Positions 1 to 8,918 of a DNA stretch of 64,000 nucleotides are shown piece after piece. This DNA is from Methyloprofundus sedimenti. GTDB lineage: Bacteria; Pseudomonadota; Gammaproteobacteria; Methylococcales; Methylomonadaceae. The stretch is taken from positions 828,896-892,895 of the forward strand of contig NZ_LPUF01000001.1 in assembly GCF_002072955.1 (NCBI RefSeq), written 5' to 3'. Position 1 is the stretch's first letter, and each line of letters starts with the position of its first letter. Under the pieces are notes generated by a model. It searched no databases, was not told the DNA's origin, and saw only the letters and a list, made by a program, of their open reading frames with translations. A program made the translations under genes and the position numbers.

Positions 1-482
1 CATTTCAGTCAGTATGGCCTTCCAATGGTCCTGGTCATATTGGTGGTGAATTCGAGCCTATGGGTGCTTTTGGCTTACCTTTGCTTAATACTTTGATCCT
101 GCTAAGCAGTGGTGTGACCTGCACCTGGGCGCACCATGGATTACTTGCCAAAAATCGCCCGCAACTCATTAAAGGTTTAGCAGCGACTGTTATTTTAGGC
201 TTTTTATTTGTCGCCTTCCAGGCGATTGAGTATCAAGAAGCTTACCATGAAATGGGGCTTACATTGGGCTCTGGAATCTACGGTTCAACTTTCTTTATGC
301 TGACTGGTTTTCACGGTGCGCATGTATGCATTGGTGCTATTATTCTGACAGTGGTTTTATTTCGCAGTTCTAAAGGTCATTTTACTCCGGAAAATCACTT
401 TGCCTTTGAGGCGGCTGCCTGGTATTGGCATTTTGTTGACGTGGTATGGCTAGGTTTGTTTATTTTTGTTTATTTGTTATAA
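1..482 (+). CDS. coxC: cytochrome c oxidase subunit III (CoxC), 3' part
   Basis: This is the C-terminal part of an aa3-type cytochrome c oxidase subunit III, an inner-membrane subunit of the terminal oxidase. The frame is open from the window edge, so the real start lies upstream. Codons from base 3 read a W-P-S-N-G segment and then the family block PLLNT...LLSSGVT.TWAHH, followed by the transmembrane segments with G.HGAHV and the closing W.YWHFVD.VW. The HGAHV and WYWHFVDVVW motifs are diagnostic of the family. The gene is followed at once by a strong terminator, so the cox transcript probably ends here, although more cox-assembly genes follow after a divergently placed small gene. Confidence 0.95.
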   Translation, partial: FQSVWPSNGPGHIGGEFEPMGAFGLPLLNTLILLSSGVTCTWAHHGLLAKNRPQLIKGLAATVILGFLFVAFQAIEYQEAYHEMGLTLGSGIYGSTFFMLTGFHGAHVCIGAIILTVVLFRSSKGHFTPENHFAFEAAAWYWHFVDVVWLGLFIFVYLL

Positions 483-499
483 ACGAATTGCCGAGCAAA

Positions 500-537
500 A
501 AAGCACTGCCTTGTTATAAAGGCAGTGCTTTTTTTTT
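500..537 (+). terminator. rho-independent terminator after coxC
   Basis: An 11-bp perfect stem (AGCACTGCCTT / AAGGCAGTGCT, 502-512 and 519-529) with a 6-nt loop is followed by a run of T. It lies about 20 nt after the coxC stop codon. From here to the end of the next gene (538-686) I see no coding sequence, only a weak 7-bp inverted repeat at about 617-645. Confidence 0.93.
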
Positions 538-686
538 GCCAAAACCAAGTGTCGCTAATAGTTTCAGGCAGTAGCGTCGATTTTAGCCCGCAAACGATGT
601 GTGTCAGGAGGGGGCTGAGGAACGCAGGATAATCAGTTACGTTCCTGTGCTGGCTGCGTTGCTACCAGGCGCAAATTTTAAATTAA

Positions 687-935
687 CTATTTTTGTTGTT
701 CAGCCATTTTTTCTTTCTGCAATTGCATTTGCATGCCTATCCCTGATGGCTGGATAAGTCCACTCATTAAAGCAATAGCCAGCAAGATAAATAAAGCGAG
801 TGAAATACTAATTCGGTAGGTCAGAGCTTTGACTGTTTTCTCTGAAGACTCTTTATTTTTTATGAGATGAAATAATGCAATACCTAGGCTGGCGATAATC
901 GATAAAAAAACCAGAATAATAAAAATCTTTAGCAT
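687..935 (-). CDS. DUF2909 twin-transmembrane protein
   Basis: This 82-residue protein has two predicted membrane helices (about residues 3-24 and 44-62) separated by a basic loop carrying K-T-V-K-A-L-T-Y-R-I-S. The pattern matches the DUF2909 'twin transmembrane' family usually found beside coxC and SURF1 in gammaproteobacterial cox clusters. No catalytic residues are visible, and a role in oxidase assembly is guessed only from location. It runs opposite to coxC and surf1, so it has its own promoter, probably within the AT-rich 936-1013 gap that it shares divergently with the SURF1 gene. Confidence 0.75.
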   Translation of the reverse strand: MLKIFIILVFLSIIASLGIALFHLIKNKESSEKTVKALTYRISISLALFILLAIALMSGLIQPSGIGMQMQLQKEKMAEQQK

Positions 936-1013
936 AATGTTAAGATGTGCAGTAAGTAAAAAAATAATAGTTATATCTTAATACATAACAAACATAATAG
1001 TAACGATCTATCA

Positions 1014-1757
1014 ATGAAGCCGAGTTTTAGTATATGCCACTGTAGAATAAAGGTTCTACCACTGATTGTTTTTATTTGTGTGCTCGCATTACTTCTACGA
1101 CTGGGATTTTGGCAGTTAAGCCGAGCTGAAGAAAAAAGGGAATTATTGGCTAATCAATATTCAAAGATGCAAAAAGAGCTACAACCTATAGGTGAATTAT
1201 TAGCTGAAAGTAATGATCTAAGATATAGGCGAGTTATAGCAGAAGGACACTATGATACGCAGCATCAGATTTTATTAGATAATCAGATTCATGATGGAAA
1301 GGTGGGTTACTTTGTTTTAACCCCCTTTATTCTTGCGGATGAGAATAAAACTTTATTAGTCAACCGGGGGTGGGTGTTGATGGATAAGAACAGGCAGGAG
1401 ATGCCGGATATTGATTTTAGCCCTGCTGCAGAAAAGTTATCCATTATCGGAGTGCTTAATCATTTTCCAGACGTTGGCTTGGTATTGGAAGGAGCTGATG
1501 AGCCAGGGAAAGGATGGCCCTCCTTAGTGCAGATAATAAATAAACAAAAAATGACTAAAAAATTGAATCAGCCAATTATAGATTTACAGTTACAGTTGTC
1601 AGTCGAAGAGCCTTATGGCTATGTACGCGAATGGCAAATCCATACACGTATTCCCCCAGAGAAGCATACCGCTTATGCCTTTCAGTGGTTTGCACTTGCG
1701 GCTACTTTAACTCTTTTACTCCTTTGGACAAGTTGCAGAACACCAAAAAATGATTAA
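1014..1757 (+). CDS. SURF1-family cytochrome oxidase assembly protein
   Basis: SURF1 proteins are inner-membrane factors that help insert heme a into subunit I of cytochrome oxidase. The 247 residues show the family layout: an N-terminal helix (about 14-32) ending in LRLGFWQLSRAEEKRELL, the block L.RYRRV...GHYD....ILLDNQ..DGKVGYFVLTPF, the LLVNRGW signature, and a C-terminal helix (about 220-240). It overlaps the next gene by 8 bp, so the two are translationally linked. Heme A synthase lies two genes downstream, which fits a heme a maturation module. Confidence 0.9.
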   Translation: MKPSFSICHCRIKVLPLIVFICVLALLLRLGFWQLSRAEEKRELLANQYSKMQKELQPIGELLAESNDLRYRRVIAEGHYDTQHQILLDNQIHDGKVGYFVLTPFILADENKTLLVNRGWVLMDKNRQEMPDIDFSPAAEKLSIIGVLNHFPDVGLVLEGADEPGKGWPSLVQIINKQKMTKKLNQPIIDLQLQLSVEEPYGYVREWQIHTRIPPEKHTAYAFQWFALAATLTLLLLWTSCRTPKND

Positions 1758-2346
1758 GCAAATACAGAAAAACCATCGTACGATTATTATTTTAGCCTTA
1801 ATGACGATTATTCCTTTTTCGTTCGCATGGTATTTAACGACAGATCCCGATTTCAAGCCCTCTGCAACTAATAAAGGCGATTTAATTATTCCTGTGATTA
1901 CAACGGAGGACTCTGATTTACAGGGGATTGATGATTTTTCAATTAACAATATTGGGCAATTGAAAGGCCACTGGGTGATGTTGAATATTATTCCTGCAAA
2001 TAATTGTAATAAGCTTTGTGTAGAAGCCATTCATGCCACCAGGCAGTTACGTTTAATGCTCAATAAAGATTTAACGCGTACCCGACGTGCTGTTATTGTT
2101 ATGCAGGGTCAACAAGAGGCTGAATTTCAACCTTGGTGGGATGAAGATGATCGCTTAATAAAGGTGAAGCCGTCTCCTGCATTGGCTATAAAAATCAAGC
2201 AACAGTTGGGCGGTAAGATCGCGGAGGGCAGGTTATTATTAATGGATCCACTTGGAAATATTATGATGCAATACTCGTCTGAGTTTGATCCGTATGCTGT
2301 TAAAAGTGATTTGAAAAAATTACTTAGAATTTCTCAAATTGGGTAG
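1750..2346 (+). CDS. cox-cluster membrane-anchored thioredoxin-like assembly protein
   Basis: This 198-residue protein has one N-terminal helix (about 9-30) and a periplasmic domain. The segment L.GHWVMLNIIPANNCNKLCVEAIHATRQLRLML resembles the beginning of a SCO/thioredoxin-like fold, but the two cysteines are spaced C-x3-C (NCNKLC) and differ from a standard redox centre. Proteins of this type usually sit between SURF1 and CtaA in gammaproteobacterial cox operons and are annotated as hypothetical. A part in copper or thiol handling during oxidase assembly is inferred from position. It is separated by only 6 nt from the ctaA-ftsY fusion gene. Confidence 0.6.
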   Translation: MIKQIQKNHRTIIILALMTIIPFSFAWYLTTDPDFKPSATNKGDLIIPVITTEDSDLQGIDDFSINNIGQLKGHWVMLNIIPANNCNKLCVEAIHATRQLRLMLNKDLTRTRRAVIVMQGQQEAEFQPWWDEDDRLIKVKPSPALAIKIKQQLGGKIAEGRLLLMDPLGNIMMQYSSEFDPYAVKSDLKKLLRISQIG

Positions 2347-2352
2347 ACAGAT

Positions 2353-4290
2353 ATGTTCAGGTTATTTACATTTTTAGTTTGTTTTTTGGTTTTAGTACTG
2401 ACAGCAACAGGAATATACCAGCGTGTTACGCATGTTGATATGGTGTCATGTACCGAACTTTCTGGCTGTTATGCACAATTGACGGAAATGCTCAGTCAGA
2501 CAGCAATCAGTAGTCAAGCTGTAGTGCAATTAATCCATTATACAAGTGCTTTTGGCTTGCCGTTATTTCTTGGTGCAATGCTAATTACGAGTTTTGGGTT
2601 AAAAACAGCGCGCCTTAAAATAATAATTTACACAGTTTTATTAGCCGTTTTAGTCGCTTTACAGATTCAACTGGACATGCATCAAGAGTTTCTGCCAAGT
2701 CTGGCCGTTTCTCATTTTGTACATTATTTAATAAGTGCATTGGCCTTATTCCTTGGCTTCAGTGTTCTCTTAAGCAGCCAGTCTGGCTACATTAAAAAAA
2801 CCGATGCCAGCAGTCAATGGTTACTCTATTCAGGTGCCATTCTTTTGCTGCTGCAACTGTTATTAGGTGCATGGCTTGCTGCAAATAATGCGGCATTGGT
2901 ATGTGGTGACTTCCCGCGTTGTTTAAACAGCTGGTGGCCACAGGCAGATTACCAAAATGCATTTAATTTGTTTGCCCCTTTATCCTTTAGTGCAAAAGTT
3001 GCTTTGAACTGGATGCATCGCATCCTGGCAGTAGTGATTTTTGTATTTCTGACCTGGCTTATGCTGCAAGCGACTAAAAATCGTGTTAAACAAATACGCT
3101 GGGCCGGTGCAGCAATAAGTATATTATTGCTGCTTCAATTTGCTGCGGGTATAGGCATAGTCAAGATGGCTATGCCAGTATGGCTAGTGGTTATTCATAG
3201 TATTAATGCACTTGTTTTGATGTTGCCGCTAATCGCCATTCGCTTTTATAGCAGATATACAAATCTAGATCAGCAAAAAGAAGTAGCGACTCAATTAATT
3301 GATCATGAGCCGTTAATCCCTGTATCTGAATTGGCAGCAGTGCAGCCTGAGCCGGTCGAACCTGAATCTCTGTATTTACGTTTAAAATCACAATTAGGCA
3401 AGACACGCACAGGTTTAGGTGCTGCACTTTCAGTGATTACTTTTGCGAATAGAAAAATTGATCAGAATTTACTGGAAGAGATTGAAACCAGCCTGTTGAT
3501 GGCTGATGTTGGTATGGATGTTACAACGGAAATTATTGCCAGGCTGGAAGAAAGTGTAGAGAAGCATCAGGTACAAGATGTTAATGCCTTATCTGCATTG
3601 CTTAAGCAGCAGCTGCTGAAATTATTAGAGCCAGTCAGCCACCCTTTAGTGATTCCTGAAAAACAAGGTCCTTATGTCATTTTAGTTGTCGGTGTAAATG
3701 GCGTGGGAAAAACCACAACCATTGGCAAGCTGGCGCAAAGATTACAGCAGCAAGGGCATAGTGTCATGCTGGCAGCGGGGGATACCTTTAGAGCTGCGGC
3801 AGTAGAGCAGCTACAAGTGTGGGGTGAACGTAATAATATTCAAGTGGTCGCTCAGCATACAGGTGCTGACTCTGCATCGGTTATTTTTGATGGTGTACAA
3901 TCTGCACAGGCAAAAGGGATAGATGTGCTGATCGCTGATACAGCAGGCCGCCTGCACACCAAATCAAATTTGATGGAAGAGTTAAAGAAAATCAAACGCA
4001 TTACCTCTAAAGTAGATGCAACTGCACCGCATGAAGTACTGCTGGTATTGGATGCGGGAACAGGACAAAATGCGCTTTCTCAAGCTGAACACTTTAACAA
4101 ATCGGTTGAATTAACCGGAATTGCACTAACCAAGTTAGATGGTACAGCGAAAGGTGGTATGATATTTGCGTTGGCTAAACAAATTGGGGTGCCTATTCGT
4201 TTTCTTGGTGTAGGAGAGGGTATAGATGATTTACAAGACTTTAATGCAGAACAGTTTATTGATGCATTATTTGGCGAAGATGCGCATTAA
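2353..4290 (+). CDS. heme A synthase (CtaA/COX15)-FtsY fusion protein
   Basis: One uninterrupted 645-codon frame joins two proteins that are normally separate. Residues 1-303 are a heme A synthase: eight predicted helices, the four candidate heme-ligand histidines (H62, H121 or H124, H222, H282) and two periplasmic cysteine pairs (C33/C39 and C184/C190). The usual Glu three residues before the first His is Q59. Residues 304-340 are an acidic linker like the FtsY A region. Residues 341-645 are the SRP-receptor NG GTPase: Walker A GVNGVGKTTT (447-456), DTFRAAA (477-483), DTAGR (529-533) and TKLDG (593-597). No Met lies between 290 and 383, so a separate FtsY would need a GTG or TTG start. With eight helices the CtaA C-terminus should face the cytoplasm, where FtsY works. 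Upstream neighbours are cox assembly genes; downstream are ftsE and ftsX, the usual ftsY partners. ctaB is missing from its usual place. A sequencing or assembly join cannot be excluded. Confidence 0.88.
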   Translation: MFRLFTFLVCFLVLVLTATGIYQRVTHVDMVSCTELSGCYAQLTEMLSQTAISSQAVVQLIHYTSAFGLPLFLGAMLITSFGLKTARLKIIIYTVLLAVLVALQIQLDMHQEFLPSLAVSHFVHYLISALALFLGFSVLLSSQSGYIKKTDASSQWLLYSGAILLLLQLLLGAWLAANNAALVCGDFPRCLNSWWPQADYQNAFNLFAPLSFSAKVALNWMHRILAVVIFVFLTWLMLQATKNRVKQIRWAGAAISILLLLQFAAGIGIVKMAMPVWLVVIHSINALVLMLPLIAIRFYSRYTNLDQQKEVATQLIDHEPLIPVSELAAVQPEPVEPESLYLRLKSQLGKTRTGLGAALSVITFANRKIDQNLLEEIETSLLMADVGMDVTTEIIARLEESVEKHQVQDVNALSALLKQQLLKLLEPVSHPLVIPEKQGPYVILVVGVNGVGKTTTIGKLAQRLQQQGHSVMLAAGDTFRAAAVEQLQVWGERNNIQVVAQHTGADSASVIFDGVQSAQAKGIDVLIADTAGRLHTKSNLMEELKKIKRITSKVDATAPHEVLLVLDAGTGQNALSQAEHFNKSVELTGIALTKLDGTAKGGMIFALAKQIGVPIRFLGVGEGIDDLQDFNAEQFIDALFGEDAH

Positions 4291-4295
4291 AGCTT

Positions 4296-4958
4296 ATGTT
4301 GACTGTTGATCATGTATTTAAGCGCTATGCAGATGCAGGCGATGCCTTACTTGATGTGAGTTTTCATCTAGGAAAAGGTGAGATGGCATTTTTAACGGGT
4401 CACTCAGGTGCAGGAAAAAGCACCTTGTTAAAACTGATTGCCGCAATTGAGCGTTGCTCGCGTGGACAAATACTGTTTGACGGGCAAAATCTGAATCGAT
4501 TAACTGATAGGCAAGTTCCCTACTTACGACGTAAGTTAGGTCTCATTTTTCAGGACTATAAGTTACTGTTTGATAAAACGGTATTTGACAATGTTGCGTT
4601 GCCAATGGTTGTTGCTGGTGTAGGGCCGCATGAAGTTGCCAGACGTGTACGTGCATCATTAGATAAAGTTGGCTTGTTGGGTAAAGAGAATAAGTATCCC
4701 CTGGCTTTATCGGGAGGAGAGCAGCAGCGCATCGGGATAGCTCGTGCCGTTGTTAATAAACCGGCATTGATTTTGGCGGATGAGCCTACTGGAAATCTGG
4801 ATCCTGAATTATCCGCAGAAATTATGCACTTGTTTGAACAATTTAAGCAAGTTGGCGTCACTGTTTTAATTGCCACACATGATATAGATTTAGTAAGTAA
4901 ATTAAATCATAAGGTGTTGAAATTAGAACATGGCAGACTGTTGGGGCAGCACGCATGA
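4296..4958 (+). CDS. ftsE: cell division ATP-binding protein FtsE
   Basis: FtsE is the ATPase of the FtsEX complex, which regulates periplasmic septal peptidoglycan hydrolases at the divisome. In this 220-residue protein the Walker A is GHSGAGKST (35-43), the ABC signature LSGGEQQ (138-144), and Walker B ILADEP with the catalytic Glu at 163. Length and sequence fit FtsE closely. The gene starts 5 nt after the fused ftsY and overlaps ftsX by 4 nt (ATGA), so all three form one operon. Confidence 0.95.
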   Translation: MLTVDHVFKRYADAGDALLDVSFHLGKGEMAFLTGHSGAGKSTLLKLIAAIERCSRGQILFDGQNLNRLTDRQVPYLRRKLGLIFQDYKLLFDKTVFDNVALPMVVAGVGPHEVARRVRASLDKVGLLGKENKYPLALSGGEQQRIGIARAVVNKPALILADEPTGNLDPELSAEIMHLFEQFKQVGVTVLIATHDIDLVSKLNHKVLKLEHGRLLGQHA

Positions 4959-5944
4959 AACCCGTTAGAAAAGCACGAGGACAAAAAGTCAGAAATAGCA
5001 ATATTATCAAGCGTGGGCCAGAAAACCGCGTTTTAACCAGTCTGAAGCTACAAACTCAGTCGCTTAATTCTAGCTTGCTACGCCTGTTAAGAGCTCCTTT
5101 TACATCGGCAATGGCAATTATAGTCATGGCGATAGCAATCGCTTTGGCGGGTAGTTTTTATGTTTTAGTGAATAACGCTCAGCAACTGGTTGATTCCTTA
5201 CAGACTGGAAAACAAATATCTTTGTTTTTACATGAGAAAATTAGTGACGATGAGGCCAGGGTGCTAGCTCAGAAATTACTGACTAATGAGGCGATAGAAA
5301 ATGTAAATGTCATATCCAAACAGCAGGCATTAGCAGAATTTCAACAATATAGTGGTTTTGGTGCGGCCTTGAATGCGCTAGAGAGCAACCCGCTGCCTGC
5401 AGTAATTCAGGTCTTTCCTAAAGATTCTCTAACGAAAGCCAGTCAGCTAAAAGAACTATTGCAACAAATGCAGCATGAGCAAGCGGTTGATTTTGCGCAA
5501 ATGGATATGCAATGGCTTGCACGTTTACAAGCCATCATGAAAATGGCAAATCGCGTCGCGCTTATTTTAACGGGCTTACTGGCAATTGCCGTGTTGTTTA
5601 TAATTGGCAATACCATACGCTCTGAATTGCAATCACGTAGAGATGAAGTGATTGTGACAAAATTAGTAGGAGGAACCAATACTTTTATTTGTCTGCCTTT
5701 TTTATACACGGGTTTTTGGTATGGTTTTATATCAGGTGTATTGGCGTGGTGTGTTATTAGTTTGATATTATTAACGGTTAATACTCCGATAGAGCAATTA
5801 GCGTTACTCTACCAAAGTCAGTTTCAAATACAGTTTTTGAGTTTTAGTGAATCAATCTATTTGCTGATGGCATCATCTACTTTGGGAATGTTAGGTGCAT
5901 ATACAGTAGCTAGGCATCAATTAAGCATATTAAAGCCAGAATAG
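4955..5944 (+). CDS. ftsX: cell division permease-like protein FtsX
   Basis: FtsX is the membrane partner of FtsE and passes ATP-driven movement to periplasmic hydrolase activators. The 329 residues give a cytoplasmic N-terminus of about 48 residues rich in basic amino acids, helix 1 (about 49-72), a periplasmic domain (about 75-195), and three more helices near 199-220, 248-275 and 303-322. The QSRRDEVIVTKLVGGTNTFICLPFLYTG segment after helix 2 is typical of the family. rpoH, which often follows ftsX in gammaproteobacteria, is absent; hfq follows instead. Confidence 0.93.
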   Translation: MKPVRKARGQKVRNSNIIKRGPENRVLTSLKLQTQSLNSSLLRLLRAPFTSAMAIIVMAIAIALAGSFYVLVNNAQQLVDSLQTGKQISLFLHEKISDDEARVLAQKLLTNEAIENVNVISKQQALAEFQQYSGFGAALNALESNPLPAVIQVFPKDSLTKASQLKELLQQMQHEQAVDFAQMDMQWLARLQAIMKMANRVALILTGLLAIAVLFIIGNTIRSELQSRRDEVIVTKLVGGTNTFICLPFLYTGFWYGFISGVLAWCVISLILLTVNTPIEQLALLYQSQFQIQFLSFSESIYLLMASSTLGMLGAYTVARHQLSILKPE

Positions 5945-6071
5945 TATTGAATTTTAGCATTGCGTCCTTATATCTTGTAAAGCGGACTAATTATCGGTAA
6001 GGTATCGATTCAGGTAGTTTTGAATTACCCTGATCGGGCAAAACAAATAACAAAAAAAAAGGGAGAAAAAC

Positions 6072-6308
6072 ATGCCAAAAAATCAAAATTTACAGGATAC
6101 TTTTTTAAATTCACTTAGAAAAGAGCATACTCCTGTATCTATTTTTTTAGTGAATGGCATTAAATTGCAAGGCCGTGTTGATTCATTTGATCAGTATGTT
6201 GTTATGCTAAAAAATACTATGGTGCAAATGGTTTATAAGCATGCTATCTCAACTATAGTTCCAGGTAAACCCGTGACTATGATAAATAAAGAAGTTGGAG
6301 TTGAATAA
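6072..6308 (+). CDS. hfq: RNA chaperone Hfq
   Basis: Hfq is a hexameric Sm-like protein that pairs small RNAs with mRNAs. The 78-residue frame is nearly all Sm core: the N-terminal LQD.FLN.LRKE...[12 protein letters not shown], then the Sm1 motif [12 protein letters not shown], and the Sm2 motif YKHAIST. The C-terminal tail is only about 12 residues, much shorter than in E. coli. A clear ribosome-binding site (GGGAGAA) lies 6-7 nt before the ATG. The gene heads the conserved run hfq-hflX-hflK-hflC. Confidence 0.97.
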   Translation: MPKNQNLQDTFLNSLRKEHTPVSIFLVNGIKLQGRVDSFDQYVVMLKNTMVQMVYKHAISTIVPGKPVTMINKEVGVE

Positions 6309-6340
6309 TTTGAGAGCCCGTATAAGCAAGGAACTTAACC

Positions 6341-7606
6341 TTGTTTGATCGCCCAGAATCCGGAGAAAGAGCTGTTCTGGTGCATATCAATCTTTACGAA
6401 GGTCAGGAAGATTTAAATGAATTAAAAGAATTGGCGAGGTCAGCAGGAGCAGAAGTTGTTCATGTCTTGACAGGATCACGCAAGTATCCTGATGCTAAGT
6501 ATTTTATCGGTTCCGGTAAGTTAGAAGAATTAAGGGCAGTCATTGAAGAAACAGAAGCAGATCTTGTGCTGTTTAATCATGTGTTAACGCCTAGTCAGGA
6601 GCGTAATTTAGAGGCTGCACTGGAGTTCCGTGTCGTTGATCGAAATGGTTTGATTCTGGATATATTCGCACTGCGTGCAAAATCATATGATGGAAAATTA
6701 CAAGTTGAACTGGCACAGTTAAATCACTTGTCTTCGCGTTTGACCCGTGGATGGACTCATCTGGATAGGCAAAAGGGTGGGATAGGCATGCGTGGAACGG
6801 GGGAAACTCAGTTGGAGGATGACCGACGACAGGTCGGTGCACGTATCAAATTAGTGCAAAGCCGTCTGGAAAAAGTTGTTAAGCAGCGTCATCAAGGGCG
6901 TGCGAGGCGAAAGCGATCTGAAACGCCAGGTTTATCCTTGGTAGGTTATACTAATGCGGGGAAATCTACATTATTTAATCGTCTGACCGGCGCAGATATA
7001 TATGCGGCAGATCAGTTGTTTGCGACGCTGGACCCAACGCTAAGACGCTTTAAATTACCTAATGCTGCAGAAGTTGTGCTGGCAGATACAGTTGGTTTTA
7101 TCCGCCATTTGCCGCATGAATTAGTGGCTGCATTCAAATCAACTTTGCAGGAAGCAACAGAAGCTGATTTATTGTTACATATCATTGATGCTAATGATGA
7201 GTATCGGGCTGAAACTATAGCTGAAGTCAATCGTGTACTTAAAGAAATTGGTGCTGATACTAATCAGCAACTGGAAGTATTTAATAAAATTGATCTTCTC
7301 GATGACTTTGAGCCACATATAGATCGTAATGATCAGGGGTTGCCTATACGTGTTTGGGTATCAGCAAAGACAGGAGCTGGCATGGGCCTGCTGTTACAGG
7401 CATTGGCGGAAATATTTTCCGCGACTAAAGTTACCCGCTTATGTCATTTATTACCTAGTCAGGGCAGCGTGCGAGCAAAATTGTTTTCAGTTGCTCATAT
7501 TATGCAGGAAGATTTTACCGAGCAGGGTGGGTGGGATTTGCTGGTAGAAATTGATCAACAGTACATGGGGGTCTTAGGAGATGTGGATGTTGAAGAAATT
7601 ATTTAA
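6341..7606 (+). CDS. hflX: ribosome-associated GTPase HflX
   Basis: HflX is a GTPase that binds and splits stalled 70S ribosomes. In this 421-residue protein the N-terminal domain ends in the family signature GGIGMRGTGETQLE (146-159), a coiled linker follows, and the G domain has G1 GYTNAGKST (202-210), G3 DTVGF (249-253) and G4 NKID (315-318). The start codon is TTG at 6341, supported by an AAGGAA ribosome-binding site 7 nt upstream; no in-frame ATG lies near the conserved N-terminus. The gene is 32 nt downstream of hfq and probably co-transcribed with it. Confidence 0.95.
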   Translation: MFDRPESGERAVLVHINLYEGQEDLNELKELARSAGAEVVHVLTGSRKYPDAKYFIGSGKLEELRAVIEETEADLVLFNHVLTPSQERNLEAALEFRVVDRNGLILDIFALRAKSYDGKLQVELAQLNHLSSRLTRGWTHLDRQKGGIGMRGTGETQLEDDRRQVGARIKLVQSRLEKVVKQRHQGRARRKRSETPGLSLVGYTNAGKSTLFNRLTGADIYAADQLFATLDPTLRRFKLPNAAEVVLADTVGFIRHLPHELVAAFKSTLQEATEADLLLHIIDANDEYRAETIAEVNRVLKEIGADTNQQLEVFNKIDLLDDFEPHIDRNDQGLPIRVWVSAKTGAGMGLLLQALAEIFSATKVTRLCHLLPSQGSVRAKLFSVAHIMQEDFTEQGGWDLLVEIDQQYMGVLGDVDVEEII

Positions 7607-7722
7607 CAATGATTGTGTAATAATGAGTTTTTTAGGATAATTGCTGAATATAATAATAGGAATTTGGCTAGGTGTTTGATTAAATATAATTAATTTTTGC
7701 AGTATAAATGTGGAGTTAGAGA

Positions 7723-8916
7723 ATGTCTTGGAATGAACCGGGCGGCGATAAAAACAAAGACCCTTGGAGTGGTCGCAACGAGGAAAATGGACCTCCCGAT
7801 TTAGATGAGGCGATTCGTACGCTACAAGATAAATTAGGCGGCTTGTTTGGTGGCAATAAAGGCGGAGATGGCAATGATGATAATTCTCCTCCTTCACTTA
7901 AAGGCCTGGGATTTTTGGCTATAGGTGCAATCGTTCTCTGGGGGGCGAGTGGTTTCTACGTTGTTGATGAAGGAAATCGCGGTGTTGAACTACGCTTTGG
8001 TAAATATGTTGCGACAACTCAACCTGGTTTGAACTGGAAGTTTCCAGCACCTATTGAGAGTGTCGAGATTGTTAATATTTCTCAGGTACGCTCTTTAGAA
8101 GTTGGATATCGTTCAGGTGCCGGCAGTAAAGGGTCTGTTGCACAAGAAGCACTGATGTTGACTAAAGATGAAAATATTGTTGATGTACGTCTAGCTGTTC
8201 AGTATCAAGTGAATGACGCAAAAAAATATTTATTTAATATCCTCAATCAGACTGCTACTTTGAAACAGGTGACTGAAAGTGTGGAGCGTGGGGTTGTCGG
8301 TGGTAATACAATGGATTTTGCGCTAACTGAAGGTCGTAGTCAGATTGTTGCCGATATTAAAACTGAAATTCAGCAGGTTATGGACTCTTATGACTCGGGT
8401 ATTATTATAACCAGTGTTAATTTACAGGATGCCCAGCCACCCGATCAGGTGCAAAGTGCTTTTGAAGATGCCATTAAAGCTCGGGAAGATAAACAGCGTC
8501 TGATTAATGAGGCAGAAGCTTATGCCAATGATATTGTGCCTAAAGCGCGAGGCGCGGCAGCAAGACTTATGCAGGAGTCAGAAGGTTATAAATCACGTAT
8601 CATTTCTGCAGCAGAAGGGGATGTGAGTCGTTTTACACAGATTTTAAAAGAATATAAAAAAGCACCTGAAGTGACTCGGCAACGTATTTATCTAGATACG
8701 CTGGAATCGGTTATGAGTGGTACTGATACAGTCATGGTTGATGTTAAAGGTGGCAATAATCTTTTGTACTTGCCATTAGATAAGCTGGGAGCTAAGTCAA
8801 AGGCAGTAAATAAGCTGGTTAATACCTATCCATCAGATCCAACAGTAAATCAGCCTTTCAACGCAATCAACACGCCTCGACCTTCAAGTCGTGGTCGTAC
8901 AGAGAGAGGACGCTAA
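7723..8916 (+). CDS. hflK: HflK subunit of the HflKC membrane complex
   Basis: HflK is an SPFH/band-7 protein that with HflC forms a large periplasmic cage around the FtsH protease. In 397 residues there is a glycine- and proline-rich N-terminus starting MSWNEPGG, one helix at about 60-80, an SPFH domain opening VDEGNRGVELRFGKYV, and a long helical region with R.EA.AYANDIVPKARG. All are standard for HflK. It lies 2 nt upstream of hflC, so the two subunits are translated together. Confidence 0.96.
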   Translation: MSWNEPGGDKNKDPWSGRNEENGPPDLDEAIRTLQDKLGGLFGGNKGGDGNDDNSPPSLKGLGFLAIGAIVLWGASGFYVVDEGNRGVELRFGKYVATTQPGLNWKFPAPIESVEIVNISQVRSLEVGYRSGAGSKGSVAQEALMLTKDENIVDVRLAVQYQVNDAKKYLFNILNQTATLKQVTESVERGVVGGNTMDFALTEGRSQIVADIKTEIQQVMDSYDSGIIITSVNLQDAQPPDQVQSAFEDAIKAREDKQRLINEAEAYANDIVPKARGAAARLMQESEGYKSRIISAAEGDVSRFTQILKEYKKAPEVTRQRIYLDTLESVMSGTDTVMVDVKGGNNLLYLPLDKLGAKSKAVNKLVNTYPSDPTVNQPFNAINTPRPSSRGRTERGR

Positions 8917-8918
8917 AA

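Noticed and set aside
617-645. AGGAACG...CGTTCCT inverted repeat as a terminator for the DUF2909 gene.
   Set aside because: Only 7-bp arms with a long loop and no T run in either direction.
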